This document shows positions 53,833 through 63,807 of a stretch of 64,000 bases of DNA, in pieces. Source of the stretch: a halophilic archaeon. Its GTDB lineage: Archaea > Halobacteriota > Halobacteria > Halobacteriales > Haladaptataceae. Every line of letters begins with the position of its first letter. Positions within the stretch are counted from its first letter, which is position 1. The translations under genes were made by a program, and so were the position numbers. The notes below the pieces were generated by a model that saw only the letters and a list, made by a program, of their open reading frames with translations, was not told where the DNA came from and made no database searches. The stretch covers positions 558,001 through 622,000 of the forward strand of contig QNGA01000001.1 in the NCBI GenBank assembly GCA_003298465.1, read 5' to 3'.

Positions 53833-56016
53833 ATGGGCAGACGAAAGAAGATCGTCGAACAGTGCGAACGGCTGATGGACAAGCCGGAGCAGATCCGCAA
53901 CATCGCCATCGCCGCGCACATCGACCACGGCAAGACGACACTCACCGACAACCTGCTGGCCGGCGCCGGCATGATTTCCTCCGAGACCGCGGGCGAACAG
54001 CGCGCGATGGACACCGAGGAGGACGAGCAGGAACGCGGTATCACCATCGACGCCGCGAACGTCTCGATGACGCACGAGTACGAGGACACCGACTACCTCA
54101 TCAACCTCATCGACACGCCGGGACACGTCGACTTCGGCGGTGACGTGACGCGCGCGATGCGCGCCGTCGACGGTGCGCTCGTGGTGGTCGACGCCGTCGA
54201 GGGGACGATGCCCCAGACGGAGACGGTGCTGCGCCAGGCGCTCCGCGAGGGCGTCAAGCCGACCCTGTTCATCAACAAGGTCGACCGTCTCATCAACGAA
54301 CTCCAGGAAGGTCCCGAGGAGATGCAACAGCGGCTCATGGACGTCATCCGCGACGTCAACGAGCTCATCCGCGGGATGAACGAGGAGAAGTACGAGGAAG
54401 GGTGGAAGGTCTCCGTCGAGGACGGGACCGTCGCCTTCGGGTCGGCGCTCTACAACTGGGCGGTCAGCATGCCGTCGATGCAGCGGACGGGCATCGACTT
54501 CGGCGACATCATCGAGATGAACCGCAGCGACAACGTCGACGAACTCAAGGAGCGGTCGCCGCTCTCGAACGTCGTGCTCGACATGGTCGCCGAGCACTTC
54601 CCGAACCCCGTCGACGCTCAGCCCGAGCGCATCCCGAACATCTGGCGCGGCGACGCCGACACCCAACTCGCCGAGGACATGCAGCTGGTGAACAAGGACG
54701 GCGAGGTCGTCCTGATGGTCACCGACATCGGCATCGACCCCCACGCCGGCGAAATCGCCGCCGGACGCGTCTTCTCCGGCACGCTGGAGAAGGGCCAGGA
54801 GCTGTACGTCTCCGGCACAGCCGGGAAGAACCGGCTCCAGAGCGTCGGCATCTACATGGGTGGCGAGCGCGAGGAGGTCGAGCGCGTCCCCGCGGGTAAC
54901 ATCGCGGCGGTCACCGGTCTGAAGGACGCCATCGCCGGCTCCACGGTGTCCAGCGTGGAGATGACCCCGTTCGAGTCCATCGAACACATCTCCGAGCCGG
55001 TCATCACGAAGTCCGTCGAGGCGAAGAACATGGACGACCTGCCGAAGCTCATCGAGACGCTCCGCCAGGTGTCCAAGGAGGACCCGACCATCCAGATCGA
55101 GATCAACGAGGACACCGGCGAACACCTCATCTCCGGCCAGGGCGAGCTTCACCTGGAGGTCATCACCCAGCGCATCGAGCGCAACCAGGGCATCCCGGTG
55201 ACGACCGGCGAACCCATCGTCGTGTTCCGCGAGTCCATCCAGCACGCCACCGACACGGTCGAAGGCATCTCGCCGAACCGCCACAACCGGTTCTACCTGA
55301 CCGCCGAGCCGCTCGAACAGGAAATCGTCGAGAAGATCAAGCTCGGCGACGTGTCGATGGACATGCCCGAGCAGGACCGCCGCGAGGAACTGCAGGAGGC
55401 GGGCATGGACAAGGACACGAGCCAGAACGTCGAGGAGATCCACGGTACGAACATCCTCATCGACGACACGAAGGGTATCCAGCACCTGAACGAGACGATG
55501 GAACTCGTCGTCGAGGGTCTCGAAGAGGCACTCGACGAGGGGCCGCTGGCCGGCGAACCCGTCGAGGGTACCCTCATCCGGCTCGAGGACGCCCGGCTCC
55601 ACGAGGACACTATCCACCGCGGTCCGGCGCAGGTCATCCCCGCCGTCCGCCACGCCGTCCACAGCGCGCTGGTCCAGGGCGAGGTCAAACTGCTCGAACC
55701 CATCCAGGACGTGCGCATCGACGTGCCGAACGAGCACATGGGCGCGGCGTCCGGCGAGATTCAGGGTCGTCGTGGTCGCGTCGACGACATGTACCAGGAA
55801 GGCGATCTCATGGTCGTCGAGGGCATCGCTCCCGTCGAGGAGATGATCGGATTCGCGTCCGACATCCGGAGCGCGACCGAGGGTCGGGCCTCCTGGAACA
55901 CGGAGAACGCCGGCTTCCGCGTCATGGCCGACAACCTCCAGCGCGAACAGATAATGGACATCCGCGAGCGCAAGGGCATGAAGCTCGAACTGCCCGAAGC
56001 GGTCGACTACATCTGA
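53833..56016 (+). CDS. fusA: Elongation factor 2 (EF-2)
   Basis: The translocation GTPase, 727 residues. The G domain has [17 protein letters not shown] and NKVDR; domains II-V follow. The diphthamide histidine is in [15 protein letters not shown], and the end [20 protein letters not shown] is the domain V ribosome contact. The ATG at 53833 is followed by [22 protein letters not shown], the usual archaeal start. A TATA-like cttttcaac lies about 30 bases upstream. Confidence 0.97.
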   Translation: MGRRKKIVEQCERLMDKPEQIRNIAIAAHIDHGKTTLTDNLLAGAGMISSETAGEQRAMDTEEDEQERGITIDAANVSMTHEYEDTDYLINLIDTPGHVDFGGDVTRAMRAVDGALVVVDAVEGTMPQTETVLRQALREGVKPTLFINKVDRLINELQEGPEEMQQRLMDVIRDVNELIRGMNEEKYEEGWKVSVEDGTVAFGSALYNWAVSMPSMQRTGIDFGDIIEMNRSDNVDELKERSPLSNVVLDMVAEHFPNPVDAQPERIPNIWRGDADTQLAEDMQLVNKDGEVVLMVTDIGIDPHAGEIAAGRVFSGTLEKGQELYVSGTAGKNRLQSVGIYMGGEREEVERVPAGNIAAVTGLKDAIAGSTVSSVEMTPFESIEHISEPVITKSVEAKNMDDLPKLIETLRQVSKEDPTIQIEINEDTGEHLISGQGELHLEVITQRIERNQGIPVTTGEPIVVFRESIQHATDTVEGISPNRHNRFYLTAEPLEQEIVEKIKLGDVSMDMPEQDRREELQEAGMDKDTSQNVEEIHGTNILIDDTKGIQHLNETMELVVEGLEEALDEGPLAGEPVEGTLIRLEDARLHEDTIHRGPAQVIPAVRHAVHSALVQGEVKLLEPIQDVRIDVPNEHMGAASGEIQGRRGRVDDMYQEGDLMVVEGIAPVEEMIGFASDIRSATEGRASWNTENAGFRVMADNLQREQIMDIRERKGMKLELPEAVDYI

Positions 56017-56085
56017 CGCTCGCGTAGTCTCTCCGCTCCGATTCTCCTTCTCTCGACGGCGGAGTGCCGACCGACGTGGTCCGGG

Positions 56086-56232
56086 TCAGCGCTCGCCGCG
56101 CAGGACTATTTCGGCGTCGCAGGACGGGCAGACGCGCTCGCTGCCGTCGAACACCGCCTGACAGAACGCACAGACGTGGTCGGCGTGGTCGTCGCTCCGT
56201 CCGGTCGTTTCGGTGGGATCGTCGACTGTCAT
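56086..56232 (-). CDS. 48-residue zinc-ribbon microprotein
   Basis: ATG at 56232 (MTVDDPTETTGRSDDHADH), TGA at 56086-56088. It has two CxxC pairs 16 residues apart (CAFC and CPSC), the zinc-ribbon arrangement of the small haloarchaeal zinc-finger proteins. It is acidic at the front and ends LRGER. It is on the opposite strand just after EF-2, tail to tail. Role unknown; small zinc-finger proteins in halophiles are often regulators. Confidence 0.78.
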   Translation of the reverse strand: MTVDDPTETTGRSDDHADHVCAFCQAVFDGSERVCPSCDAEIVLRGER

Positions 56233-56480
56233 GCTGTCACCTGCTCCCACGTGCTCCGTCCAGCGGTATTACTACGCGCCGACTAACGCCGCGAGATGGT
56301 CGCGCGTACCCGGGGGTTGTCCAATGCTAACAGTTACCGCAGAACGGCGGCGGCGTTTACCGAACCCCTACCGGGCGTCCGACGGCGGGCCGCGGACGAG
56401 TCGTCGGCCACGCGCCGTCCAGCGGACAATGTTGCGCTCGGGTGAACACTTATACCCGCCCGCCCCGGAATCGTTCCATC

Positions 56481-57008
56481 ATGACCGACCACGGCGACGG
56501 ATCCGTGCAGGCGTACACCGTCCGCCTGGAACTCGCGGACGAACCTGGCGAACTGCTGGCTGCCCTCGAACCTATCGCGGCTCGCGGCGGGAACCTCCTC
56601 TCCGTGTTCCACGAGCGCGGGTCGCTCACGCCGCGGGGCCACATCCCGGTCGAGGTGGACCTGGAGTGTCCGCCCGACCGGTTCGACGCCATCGTCTCCG
56701 CGCTCCGGGACGCCAGCGTCAACGTCACCAGAGCCGGCGCGGAGCGCTACGACGAGGAGGTGACCGTGCTGCTGACGGGCGCGGTCCTCGAGGCGGACGT
56801 CTCCGGGACCGTCGCGCGCATCGAGGACGAGACGGGCGCGTCGGTGGTGGACCTGTCCATCTCCGCCCCCGCGGGCGAACCCGCGAGCGCGCGCCTCCGA
56901 CTCGCCACGGCGTCCGACCGCGTCGACGACGTGCTGGCGTCGCTCCGGTCGGTCGCGGCCGAGAAGGAACTGTGTCTCGTCGAACCGCTCACGGAGGTCG
57001 AGGCGTGA
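56481..57008 (+). CDS. ACT-domain amino-acid-binding protein
   Basis: A 175-residue protein with an N-terminal ACT domain (YTVRLELADEPGELLAALEPIAARGGNLLSVFHERG) and a second ACT-like half (EEVTVLLTGAVLEADVSGTVARIEDETGASVVDLSI). It overlaps the homoserine dehydrogenase start by 4 bases (GTGA), so it is very likely a separate regulatory subunit for that enzyme, which in bacteria carries ACT domains itself. A TATA-like cttatacc lies about 28 bases before the ATG at 56481. Confidence 0.88.
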   Translation: MTDHGDGSVQAYTVRLELADEPGELLAALEPIAARGGNLLSVFHERGSLTPRGHIPVEVDLECPPDRFDAIVSALRDASVNVTRAGAERYDEEVTVLLTGAVLEADVSGTVARIEDETGASVVDLSISAPAGEPASARLRLATASDRVDDVLASLRSVAAEKELCLVEPLTEVEA

Positions 57009-57952
57009 GACTCGCCGTACTCGGTGCCGGCGCGGTCGGGCGCTCGGTCGCCGAACTCGCGAACGAGTACGGCCACGCGGTCACGGCGCTCGCCGATTCG
57101 ACCGGTGCGGTCGTCGACTCCGGGGGAGTGGACGTCGAGAGCGCGTTCGCGCGCAAGGACGAGGAGGGCAGCGTCGGCCCCGCCGCGCCCGACGACGCGC
57201 TCGCCGCGGAGTACGACGCGCTGGTCGAGGCGACGCCGACGACGCTGGGCGACGCCCAACCGGGCTTCGACCACGTCCGCGCCGCGCTGGAAGCCGACCG
57301 CCACGTCGTGCTGGCGAACAAAGGTCCGGTGGCGGAGCGCTACGACGACCTGCGCGCGCTCGAACGCGACAGCGCCGGCCGCGTCCGGTTCGAGGCGACC
57401 GTCGGCGGCGCGATTCCGGTGCTCTCCACCATCGACGCGCGCGGTCCGGAGAACGTCACCGCGGTTCGAGGCGTGCTCAACGGGACCGCGAACTTCATCC
57501 TCTCGCGGATGGCCGCGGAGGGGCTGAGTTACGAGCACGTGCTAGCGGAGGCCCAGGACCTCGGCGTCGCGGAGGCCGACCCCACCTTCGACGTCGACGG
57601 CACGGACGCGGCGCTGAAGTGCGTCATCCTCGCGAACGTGCTCGCGTCCGGCGGGTACTCCCTGGCGGACGCGACGGTCGCCGGCATCCAGGACCTTCCT
57701 GGGAGCGCGCTCGACCTCGCCGCCGAGGACGGTCGGACCGTTCGACTCGTCGGCGAAGTCGACGATGGCGTTCGGGTCGGTCCGCGCCTCGTCCCGGAGC
57801 ACGGGACGCTGGCCGTCTCGGGAACGCGCAACATCGTCCAGTTCGAGACGCGTCGCGGCGGCCGACTGAACCTGAGCGGCCGCGGTGCGGGCGGCCCGGA
57901 GACGGCGACCGCCGTCCTCGCGGACGTGAATCACCTCGAACGTCGGTCGTAA
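57005..57952 (+). CDS. hom: Homoserine dehydrogenase
   Basis: A 315-residue enzyme that reduces aspartate semialdehyde to homoserine for threonine and methionine synthesis. The NAD(P)-binding start is LAVLGAGAVGRSVAELA; the catalytic domain has VLANKGPVAERYDDL, FEATVGGAIPVLSTI, GVLNGTANFILSRM and AEADPTFDVDGTDAALK, with the conserved Lys and Asp. It has no C-terminal ACT domain; the ACT is in the upstream gene. The start is GTG at 57005. Confidence 0.93.
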   Translation: MRLAVLGAGAVGRSVAELANEYGHAVTALADSTGAVVDSGGVDVESAFARKDEEGSVGPAAPDDALAAEYDALVEATPTTLGDAQPGFDHVRAALEADRHVVLANKGPVAERYDDLRALERDSAGRVRFEATVGGAIPVLSTIDARGPENVTAVRGVLNGTANFILSRMAAEGLSYEHVLAEAQDLGVAEADPTFDVDGTDAALKCVILANVLASGGYSLADATVAGIQDLPGSALDLAAEDGRTVRLVGEVDDGVRVGPRLVPEHGTLAVSGTRNIVQFETRRGGRLNLSGRGAGGPETATAVLADVNHLERRS

Positions 57953-58052
57953 AGCGGCGGTTTCGTCGCTTCAACCGAGGCGTGAACCGTGCCAATCGTT
58001 GGCAACAACCGCCAGACGGCACGGAGATGGACTGCATAGCGTATCGAAATGG

Positions 58053-58059
58053 TTTTAAC
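58053..58059 (+). promoter_or_regulatory. TATA-like element before EF-1alpha
   Basis: ttttaac at 58053-58059 would start the transcript near 58082, giving a leader of about 27 bases before the ATG at 58109. So EF-1alpha and rps10 probably have their own promoter. Confidence 0.45.
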
Positions 58060-58108
58060 CGCTTCTGCCAAATCATTCCGACAGAGCGCGTCTGCGCGTG
58101 AGATAATA

Positions 58109-59377
58109 ATGAGCGAAGACAAACCGCACCAGAATCTGGCCATCATCGGCCACGTCGACCACGGTAAGAGTACGCTGGTCGGGCGTCTCCTCTACGAGAC
58201 GGGGAACGTACCCGAGCACGTCATCGAACAGCACAAGGAAGAGGCCGAAGAGAAGGGCAAGGGCGGCTTCGAGTTCGCCTACGTGATGGACAACCTCGCG
58301 GAAGAGCGCGAGCGTGGCGTCACCATCGACATCGCCCACCAGGAGTTCGACACCGACGAGTACTACTTCACCATCGTCGACTGTCCGGGCCACCGCGACT
58401 TCGTGAAGAACATGATCACGGGCGCGTCCCAGGCCGACAACGCCGTGCTCGTGGTCGCCGCCGACGACGGCGTCGCACCCCAGACCCAGGAGCACGTGTT
58501 CCTGGCCCGCACGCTCGGCATCAACGAGCTCATCGTCGCCGTCAACAAGATGGACGTCGTCGACTACAAGGAAGACACCTACAAGCAGGTCGTCTCCGAG
58601 GTCGAGGACCTGCTCAAGCAGGTGCAGTTCAACACCGAGGACGCCTCGTTCATCCCGATTTCGGCGTTCGAGGGCGACAACATCGCCGAGAAGTCCGACC
58701 AGACCGACTGGTACGACGGCGAGATCCTCCTCGACGCCCTCAACGGCCTCGAGGCTCCCGAACCGCCGACGGAGGCCGACCTTCGCCTCCCCATCCAGGA
58801 CGTGTACACGATCTCGGGCATCGGTACTGTCCCGGTCGGACGCGTCGAGACGGGGATGCTGAACACGGGCGACAACGTCAGCTTCCAGCCCAGCGACGTG
58901 GGCGGCGAGGTCAAGACCATCGAGATGCACCACGAGGAAGTCCCGGAGGCCGGCCCCGGCGACAACGTCGGGTTCAACGTCCGCGGCATCGGCAAGGACG
59001 ACATCCGCCGCGGTGACGTCTGTGGCCCCGCCGACGACCCGCCGTCGGTCGCCGACACGTTCACGGCCCAGATCGTCGTGATGCAGCACCCCAGCGTCAT
59101 CACGGCCGGCTACACGCCGGTGTTCCACGCCCACACGGCACAGGTCGCCTGTACCATCGAGTCCATCGACCAGAAGATCGACCCCTCCTCCGGCGAAGTC
59201 GAGGAGGAGAACCCGGACTTCATCCAGAGCGGCGACGCCGCCGTCGTCACGGTGCGCCCCCAGAAGCCGCTCTCGATCGAGCCGTCCTCGGAGATTCCCG
59301 AGCTCGGCAGCTTCGCGATCCGCGACATGGGTCAGACCATCGCCGCCGGTCGCGTCCTCGAAGTCAACGAGAACTAA
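58109..59377 (+). CDS. tuf: Elongation factor 1-alpha (aEF1A)
   Basis: The GTPase that brings aminoacyl-tRNA to the ribosome, 422 residues. G motifs: [17 protein letters not shown] and NKMDVVDY. Domain II has [15 protein letters not shown]; the end of domain III is [18 protein letters not shown]. The ATG at 58109 ([15 protein letters not shown]) is chosen over the longer frame from 58049. It is followed by rps10 after three bases. Confidence 0.97.
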   Translation: MSEDKPHQNLAIIGHVDHGKSTLVGRLLYETGNVPEHVIEQHKEEAEEKGKGGFEFAYVMDNLAEERERGVTIDIAHQEFDTDEYYFTIVDCPGHRDFVKNMITGASQADNAVLVVAADDGVAPQTQEHVFLARTLGINELIVAVNKMDVVDYKEDTYKQVVSEVEDLLKQVQFNTEDASFIPISAFEGDNIAEKSDQTDWYDGEILLDALNGLEAPEPPTEADLRLPIQDVYTISGIGTVPVGRVETGMLNTGDNVSFQPSDVGGEVKTIEMHHEEVPEAGPGDNVGFNVRGIGKDDIRRGDVCGPADDPPSVADTFTAQIVVMQHPSVITAGYTPVFHAHTAQVACTIESIDQKIDPSSGEVEEENPDFIQSGDAAVVTVRPQKPLSIEPSSEIPELGSFAIRDMGQTIAAGRVLEVNEN

Positions 59378-59380
59378 ACG

Positions 59381-59689
59381 ATGCAGCAGGCACGAGTCCG
59401 TCTCGCAGGTGCCAACCCGTCGGACCTCGACGACATCTGCGACGACGTTCGCGAAATCGCCGAGAAAACCGGCGTCTCCCTGAGCGGACCGATTCCGCTC
59501 CCGACGAAGACGCTGGAGGTTCCCACCCGCAAGTCCCCAGACGGTGAGGGGACCGCGACGTGGGAGCACTGGGAGATGCGCGTCCACAAGCGCCTCATCG
59601 ACCTCGACGCCGACGAACGGGCGCTGCGGCAGCTGATGCGCATCCAGGTTCCCAACGACGTCAGCATCGAAATCGTCCTCGAGGACTAA
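59381..59689 (+). CDS. rps10: Ribosomal protein S10 (uS10)
   Basis: A 102-residue 30S protein: [72 protein letters not shown], all standard for archaeal uS10. Three bases separate it from EF-1alpha, the usual archaeal pair. A pyrimidine-rich tract (cttctctcgctttctttcc) directly after the stop is a likely terminator. Confidence 0.97.
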   Translation: MQQARVRLAGANPSDLDDICDDVREIAEKTGVSLSGPIPLPTKTLEVPTRKSPDGEGTATWEHWEMRVHKRLIDLDADERALRQLMRIQVPNDVSIEIVLED

Positions 59690-59694
59690 CTCCC

Positions 59695-59716
59695 AACTTC
59701 TCTCGCTTTCTTTCCG
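59695..59716 (+). terminator. Pyrimidine-rich terminator after rps10
   Basis: A run of T and C (aacttctctcgctttctttcc) starts just after the rps10 stop. Such oligo-T tracts are enough for archaeal termination. Confidence 0.5.
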
Positions 59717-59821
59717 ACTTCCAGCCGTGGCTGTCGCGTTCGCGCCGCGAGCCGCGGCGACCCACCCACTCGACACGCGTCCGTCACGACCTTTTTGCCG
59801 ACTCGACGACAACTCGGGTGT

Positions 59822-60433
59822 ATGTGTGCGTCCCGCAGTCCGACGTTCCAGACGCTGACCGCCTTCGTCGTCGTGTTCGCCGTGCAGTCGGGCGTCCGGC
59901 TCGTCGCGCCGGCCGCGGCGGTCGGCCTGTTCGCGCTCGCACCGCCGCTCGCGGTGCGGCCCTGGACCCTTCCGCTGAGCGTCTACGCCCACGCGAACCT
60001 GCCGCATCTCGTGTCGAACGCAGTCGCCCTGTTGTTCGTCGGACTGCTCGTCGAGCGCGTCACGACGACCGTCCGCTTTCACCTCTTTTTCCTCTCGGTC
60101 GGGATGGCGGCCGGCGTCGCGCAGGTGTGGATCGGCGGCCTCTTCGGCCCTCCGACGGCCGTCCTCGGTGCCAGCGGCGCGGTGTTCGGCCTCTTCGGCT
60201 ACCTGCTCGCCGCGAACCCGGTGACCCGGGCCGTGGTCGGACGGCTACAGCTCTCGCGCGGCGTCCAGGTCGCGCTCGTCGCCGGCCTCGCGCTGGTCGT
60301 GACGCTCACCACGGCCGCCCCGGGCGTCGCGCTCGTCGCACACTTCGCCGGGCTCGCGCTCGGCCTCGTCGCGGGACGGCTTCACGTCCTCCGTACCGAA
60401 ACACAAGGTACTAATAATCGCCAGCCGGTATGA
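59822..60433 (+). CDS. Rhomboid-family intramembrane serine protease
   Basis: A 203-residue membrane protease with about six helices. The conserved HANLPHLVSNAVALLF lies in helix 2, the catalytic serine in LGASGAVFGLFGY (S118) and the catalytic histidine in LVAHFAGLALGLVAG (H174). It cuts membrane proteins within the bilayer; the targets are unknown. The ATG at 59822 (MCASRSP) is chosen because the upstream frame adds only a short basic piece. Confidence 0.88.
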   Translation: MCASRSPTFQTLTAFVVVFAVQSGVRLVAPAAAVGLFALAPPLAVRPWTLPLSVYAHANLPHLVSNAVALLFVGLLVERVTTTVRFHLFFLSVGMAAGVAQVWIGGLFGPPTAVLGASGAVFGLFGYLLAANPVTRAVVGRLQLSRGVQVALVAGLALVVTLTTAAPGVALVAHFAGLALGLVAGRLHVLRTETQGTNNRQPV

Positions 60434-60441
60434 ACATGCGA

Positions 60442-60513
60442 GGGCTCGTAGATCAGCGGTAGATCGCTTCCTTCGCAAGGAAGAGGCCCGGGGTTCAAAT
60501 CCCCGCGAGTCCA
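60442..60513 (+). tRNA. tRNA-Ala (CGC)
   Basis: A 72-base cloverleaf: acceptor GGGCTCG pairs with CGAGTCC (one G-U), discriminator A. The anticodon arm is CTTCC-TTCGCAA-GGAAG with anticodon CGC. The T arm is CCGGGGTTCAAATCCCCG. No intron; CCA is not encoded. It lies 8 bases after the rhomboid stop. Confidence 0.95.
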
Positions 60514-60615
60514 TACGCGAACGACCCTTTTGCGAGCGAACGAATGGCGAGCAGGATCGTATCAGCAGTGTCGAACTTCGGAACACATTTATCAATAGCG
60601 TGAAACGATGGCCGT

Positions 60616-61140
60616 ATGCCAGGCCCCGTCTTCGTCAGCGGCGACACAGTTTCCCTGCGTACCCTCGAACGCGAGGACCTCCCGTTCCTGCAGGAGCATC
60701 GCAACCGCCCCGACGTCCGCCGGTCGTTGGGTCGCGTTCATCCGCAGAACCGCGAGAAGCTGGACCAGGACTTCGAGGGGTACATGGCGAACGCGGTCAA
60801 TCTCCTCGCCTGCGTCGACGGCGACCCCGTCGGATTCGTCGCGCTGTTCGACTGGGACGAGTCGTCGGGACGGGCCGAATTAGCCTACTGGGTTTCCCCG
60901 GACCACCAGGGTAACGGCTACGGTACCGAGGTGACCGAACTCGCCGTCGAGTACGCTTTCGACGAGCGCCGGTGTCACCGACTCGTCGCGGGGGCGCACG
61001 AGACCAACGAGGCCTCGCGGGCACTCCTCGAAACGCTCGGATTTCGGGAGGAGGGCCGCCAGCGTCAACACGTCTTCGTCGACGGCGAATACGTCGACAC
61101 CGTACTGTACGGCCTGCTGGTCGACGAATGGCGGGACTGA
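60616..61140 (+). CDS. GNAT-family N-acetyltransferase (RimJ/RimL type)
   Basis: A 174-residue acetyltransferase. The RimJ/RimL-like layout is clear: VSLRTLEREDLPFLQEHRNRPDVRRSLGR at the front, FVALFDWDESSGRAELAYWVSPDHQGNGYGTEVTELAVEYAF (the acetyl-CoA-binding Q-x-x-G-x-G loop) and NEASRALLETLGFREEGRQRQHVFVDGEYVDTVLYGLL. The substrate may be a protein N terminus or a small amine. Confidence 0.88.
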   Translation: MPGPVFVSGDTVSLRTLEREDLPFLQEHRNRPDVRRSLGRVHPQNREKLDQDFEGYMANAVNLLACVDGDPVGFVALFDWDESSGRAELAYWVSPDHQGNGYGTEVTELAVEYAFDERRCHRLVAGAHETNEASRALLETLGFREEGRQRQHVFVDGEYVDTVLYGLLVDEWRD

Positions 61141-61328
61141 CTCGCTCTTCTCGGAGTCAGTTCGATACGACTCTGTCGGCCAACGAGGGCTTAGCAGAAC
61201 ACGCTCATAACAGAGGTGACTGACTCTTCGCCTTTCGACCTCCCCAACGTGTCGAGAAGGAGGGCTGTATATCGGCTTCGGGATGCCGCTTCCGAGAATC
61301 ATATAACTAAAGACGCATCATAAGATAT

Positions 61329-61340
61329 TTTATAAATAGT
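61329..61340 (+). promoter_or_regulatory. TATA box of the Tat lipoprotein gene
   Basis: tttataaatagt ends about 19 bases before the ATG at 61359, with its centre about 26 bases upstream: the canonical leaderless spacing. Confidence 0.6.
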
Positions 61341-61358
61341 GCTTTCTACCACCGGTGT

Positions 61359-62735
61359 ATGCATCGGCGAACGCTTCTACGCTCAATCGGTGTCGCTGGC
61401 GTCGCTTCTCTGGCCGGATGTTCGAGTAGCGACGGGTCGACGGGCGAGACTCAGCCGGAACCGCGAACGAGCGGTACCGACGGCACGCAGTCGACCACTA
61501 CCGAGACCTCGACGACCCCGACTCCGACCGACGACGCGGGGACGACGATCACTGCGCGAAACGACCTTCGTCTCACTCTGTCCGACTTCGTCGTCACCGA
61601 CCAGATCGTGTACGGTGACACCCGCAAGCGATCCGGTGACGGAAAGCAGTACTTCCTCACCCGGCTGAAGGTCCGGAACAACGGCACCGAGTCGGTCGAA
61701 CCGCCAGCGCAGACCGACTTCATGGTCGAAGATGGCAGCGGAATCCGATACGGGGCACTCGAACTAGGCGGTTTCAGTTACGGTAGCGACGAGCGGTCGT
61801 ACGAACAGCCGATCTCGGGGGCGGCGTACCAGGCTCCCCGTTCGCTGGAACCGGGGAAGACCGCGGCGGGTCTGATCGCCTTCGAAGCGCCGGCCGATAT
61901 TAGCGATCCGACGCTTGTCGCACCGAATCTGGAGGGAGAGGACGCAGATACAGTTGCATGGGAACTCTCGACCGCTTCCAGCCACGTGGTCTCGTTCGAC
62001 ACGGACGTCACTGCCCCCGACGAGGACATCGTCCAGCATCGCCAGTACACGTACGAAGTGACCGTGACGAACGCGGGGGGACGCGCCGGAAAGTACGAGT
62101 CAACCTTCTCGTTCAGCGGTGCCACCGTCCTTTCCGGGTCCATGACCGTTTCGGCGACGCTCGACGGCGGCGAATCGGCCACGCAAACGGTCACCGTCAG
62201 AGTGGTCGACGACGGGTCGTTCCGTGGGGACTTCGGAACGGAGACCATCACCGAGGCGACGATCGAACCCCCGACCAACGCTTTCGGGGACACGTGGACG
62301 ACACCTGGCGGTCTCGAAGTAACCGTCCAGAATGTTCAGTTCACGGACGGCATCAGATACAGGGAGGACAACGAGATACACACCGCGACGCCGAACGGTG
62401 GTCGGAAGTTCCTCGTCTTCGAAGTCATAAGCCAATACACCGGAACGGACGACAGCGTCGGATTCCCCGAGGATTTCACCGTGGAACTCCCGTCTGGAAC
62501 GCGCTCGGACACCTACGACTTCCCCTACGGAGCCGAACTGGACGACGGTACCGTTGACTCGCTGTACTCGCCGAGCACCATGTACGTCTACGAACCGGGC
62601 TCGGAAGAGCGAGGGTGGGTCGTCTTTACCGTCGGTAAGTCGGTCTCGCTCTCCGACGTCACAATCGCTACTACGCGGGCTACCGGGCTCGGAAACCCCC
62701 GCGATTTCGCCGAATGGACTACCTCCGGTGAGTGA
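61359..62735 (+). CDS. Tat-exported lipoprotein with two DUF4352-like domains
   Basis: A 458-residue lipoprotein. The signal has twin Arg (HRRTLLRSIGVAG) and a lipobox (SLAGCSS). A Thr/Ser-rich linker to about residue 65 leads to two Ig-like domains of the DUF4352 type: one near 70-190 with QYFLTRLKVRNNGTESVEPPA, and one near 315-458 with RKFLVFEVISQYTGTDDSVGFPED, separated by a CARDB-like stretch (YTYEVTVTNAGGRAGKYES). Probably an outside scaffold or binding protein. No enzyme motif is seen. Confidence 0.82.
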   Translation: MHRRTLLRSIGVAGVASLAGCSSSDGSTGETQPEPRTSGTDGTQSTTTETSTTPTPTDDAGTTITARNDLRLTLSDFVVTDQIVYGDTRKRSGDGKQYFLTRLKVRNNGTESVEPPAQTDFMVEDGSGIRYGALELGGFSYGSDERSYEQPISGAAYQAPRSLEPGKTAAGLIAFEAPADISDPTLVAPNLEGEDADTVAWELSTASSHVVSFDTDVTAPDEDIVQHRQYTYEVTVTNAGGRAGKYESTFSFSGATVLSGSMTVSATLDGGESATQTVTVRVVDDGSFRGDFGTETITEATIEPPTNAFGDTWTTPGGLEVTVQNVQFTDGIRYREDNEIHTATPNGGRKFLVFEVISQYTGTDDSVGFPEDFTVELPSGTRSDTYDFPYGAELDDGTVDSLYSPSTMYVYEPGSEERGWVVFTVGKSVSLSDVTIATTRATGLGNPRDFAEWTTSGE

Positions 62736-63082
62736 CGTGCCGCCTGCTCCGACGGTTTCCGTCGCGGGCGACCGGTTGTGCTGACGTCCCTGCGGGCCCA
62801 CGTTCCCGCTTCAGCGGACGTCGGTCGATGAATCCGCTGTTCCTCGCGAACGCCGGCGTTTCGGACCTGGCGCGTATCTCCGTCTTCTGCTGCGGTCGGT
62901 CGACGGCGCCCCGTTCGGTGGCGTCTCGACACAGCGGACGGTACCGGGACCTTCTCGCCGACTAACCGTTTCACGACCGACCCGGCGCGTGAGCGTCGAA
63001 CGCTGCCACGTGCGCGGAATGAACGCGGTCGACGAACGGGACCGTTACACACTGTTTTCGCTCGCCCGCCCGCGGTTAGCCG
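62736..63082. other. Spacer without a convincing gene
   Basis: About 350 bases after the lipoprotein gene. The open frames here are short, Arg/Ser-rich and overlap on both strands. No repeat or tRNA is seen. Confidence 0.4.
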
Positions 63083-63110
63083 AGATATAACAAAGGGCGT
63101 GTGACGCCTT

Positions 63111-63210
63111 GGCTGAACCACGCCCGGTGCCCGGGTGTACCCGACCGACCGCCCGACGTCGCCGGAGGCTCTGGTGGTGAGCTGGCCTCTCACCGGGTTT
63201 CGGCCACGCC
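63111..63210 (+). ncRNA. Possible structured non-coding RNA (about 100 nt)
   Basis: A TATA-like agatataac (63083-63091) lies about 25 bases before 63111. From there, GGCTGAA can pair with TTCGGCC ending near 63205 to close the molecule, and inside are three local hairpins: CGGG-TGTA-CCCG, CCGGA-GGC-TCTGG and GGTGAG with CTCACC around a 7-base loop. There is no open frame over this stretch with coding character. It does not match tRNA, 5S, SRP or RNase P RNA. Its existence as an RNA is inference; the ends are approximate. Confidence 0.4.
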
Positions 63211-63330
63211 TCCTACGAAAGTTTGTCGTCTCGGGCGCGCTCGGAGTTCCCCTGTGGGTCGCGGATCGAACTTCTCGCCGGCCCACAGTTTGAAACCGCT
63301 CGATGGCCCACTGTCTGGTAGTAACTAACC

Positions 63331-63807
63331 ATGACCTCTGACAGGCTTGACGACGTGGACGCGGGGATTTTGCACCTGCTGCAGCGTGACGCCCGAAACA
63401 CGACCACGACGGAGATGGGGGATGCGGTCGGCGTGTCGGCGAGCACCGTCGGCAATCGCATCCAGCAACTCGAAGATGACGGCATCATCGACGGCTACCA
63501 TCCGCGAATCGACTATCACGACGCGGGATTTCCGCTTCGGGTTCTGTTCGTCTGTACCGCGCCGATTCCGGAGCGCTCCGAACTCTCCGAGCGGGCGCTC
63601 CAGATCGACGGCGTGGTGGACGTCAAAGAGATAATGACCGGCGTCGAGAACGTCCACGTCGAGGCGGTCGCGACCGACCGCGACGACATGACCGTCATCG
63701 GCGGGGACATCGACGCCCTCGGCCTCGACATCGTCACCCAGAAGCTGGTGAAGAACGAACACATACAGCCGTTCGATCACTTCGGCGACGACACCGCCGA
63801 AGAGTAG
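63331..63807 (+). CDS. Lrp/AsnC-family transcription regulator
   Basis: A 158-residue regulator: N-terminal HTH (LDDVDAGILHLLQRDARNTTTTEMGDAVGVSASTVGNRIQQLEDDGIIDGYHPRIDY) followed by an alpha/beta ligand-binding (RAM-like) domain with GVVDVKEIMTGVENVHVEAVATDRDD. Such proteins sense amino acids or redox signals. It starts with ATG at 63331. The next gene on the same strand is a HalOD1-type protein. Confidence 0.88.
   Translation: MTSDRLDDVDAGILHLLQRDARNTTTTEMGDAVGVSASTVGNRIQQLEDDGIIDGYHPRIDYHDAGFPLRVLFVCTAPIPERSELSERALQIDGVVDVKEIMTGVENVHVEAVATDRDDMTVIGGDIDALGLDIVTQKLVKNEHIQPFDHFGDDTAEE

Noticed and set aside
63096..63216. SRP RNA or 5S rRNA in the spacer before the Lrp-type gene
   Set aside because: The segment is too short for haloarchaeal SRP RNA and lacks its conserved loop motifs; 5S rRNA sequence blocks are absent.
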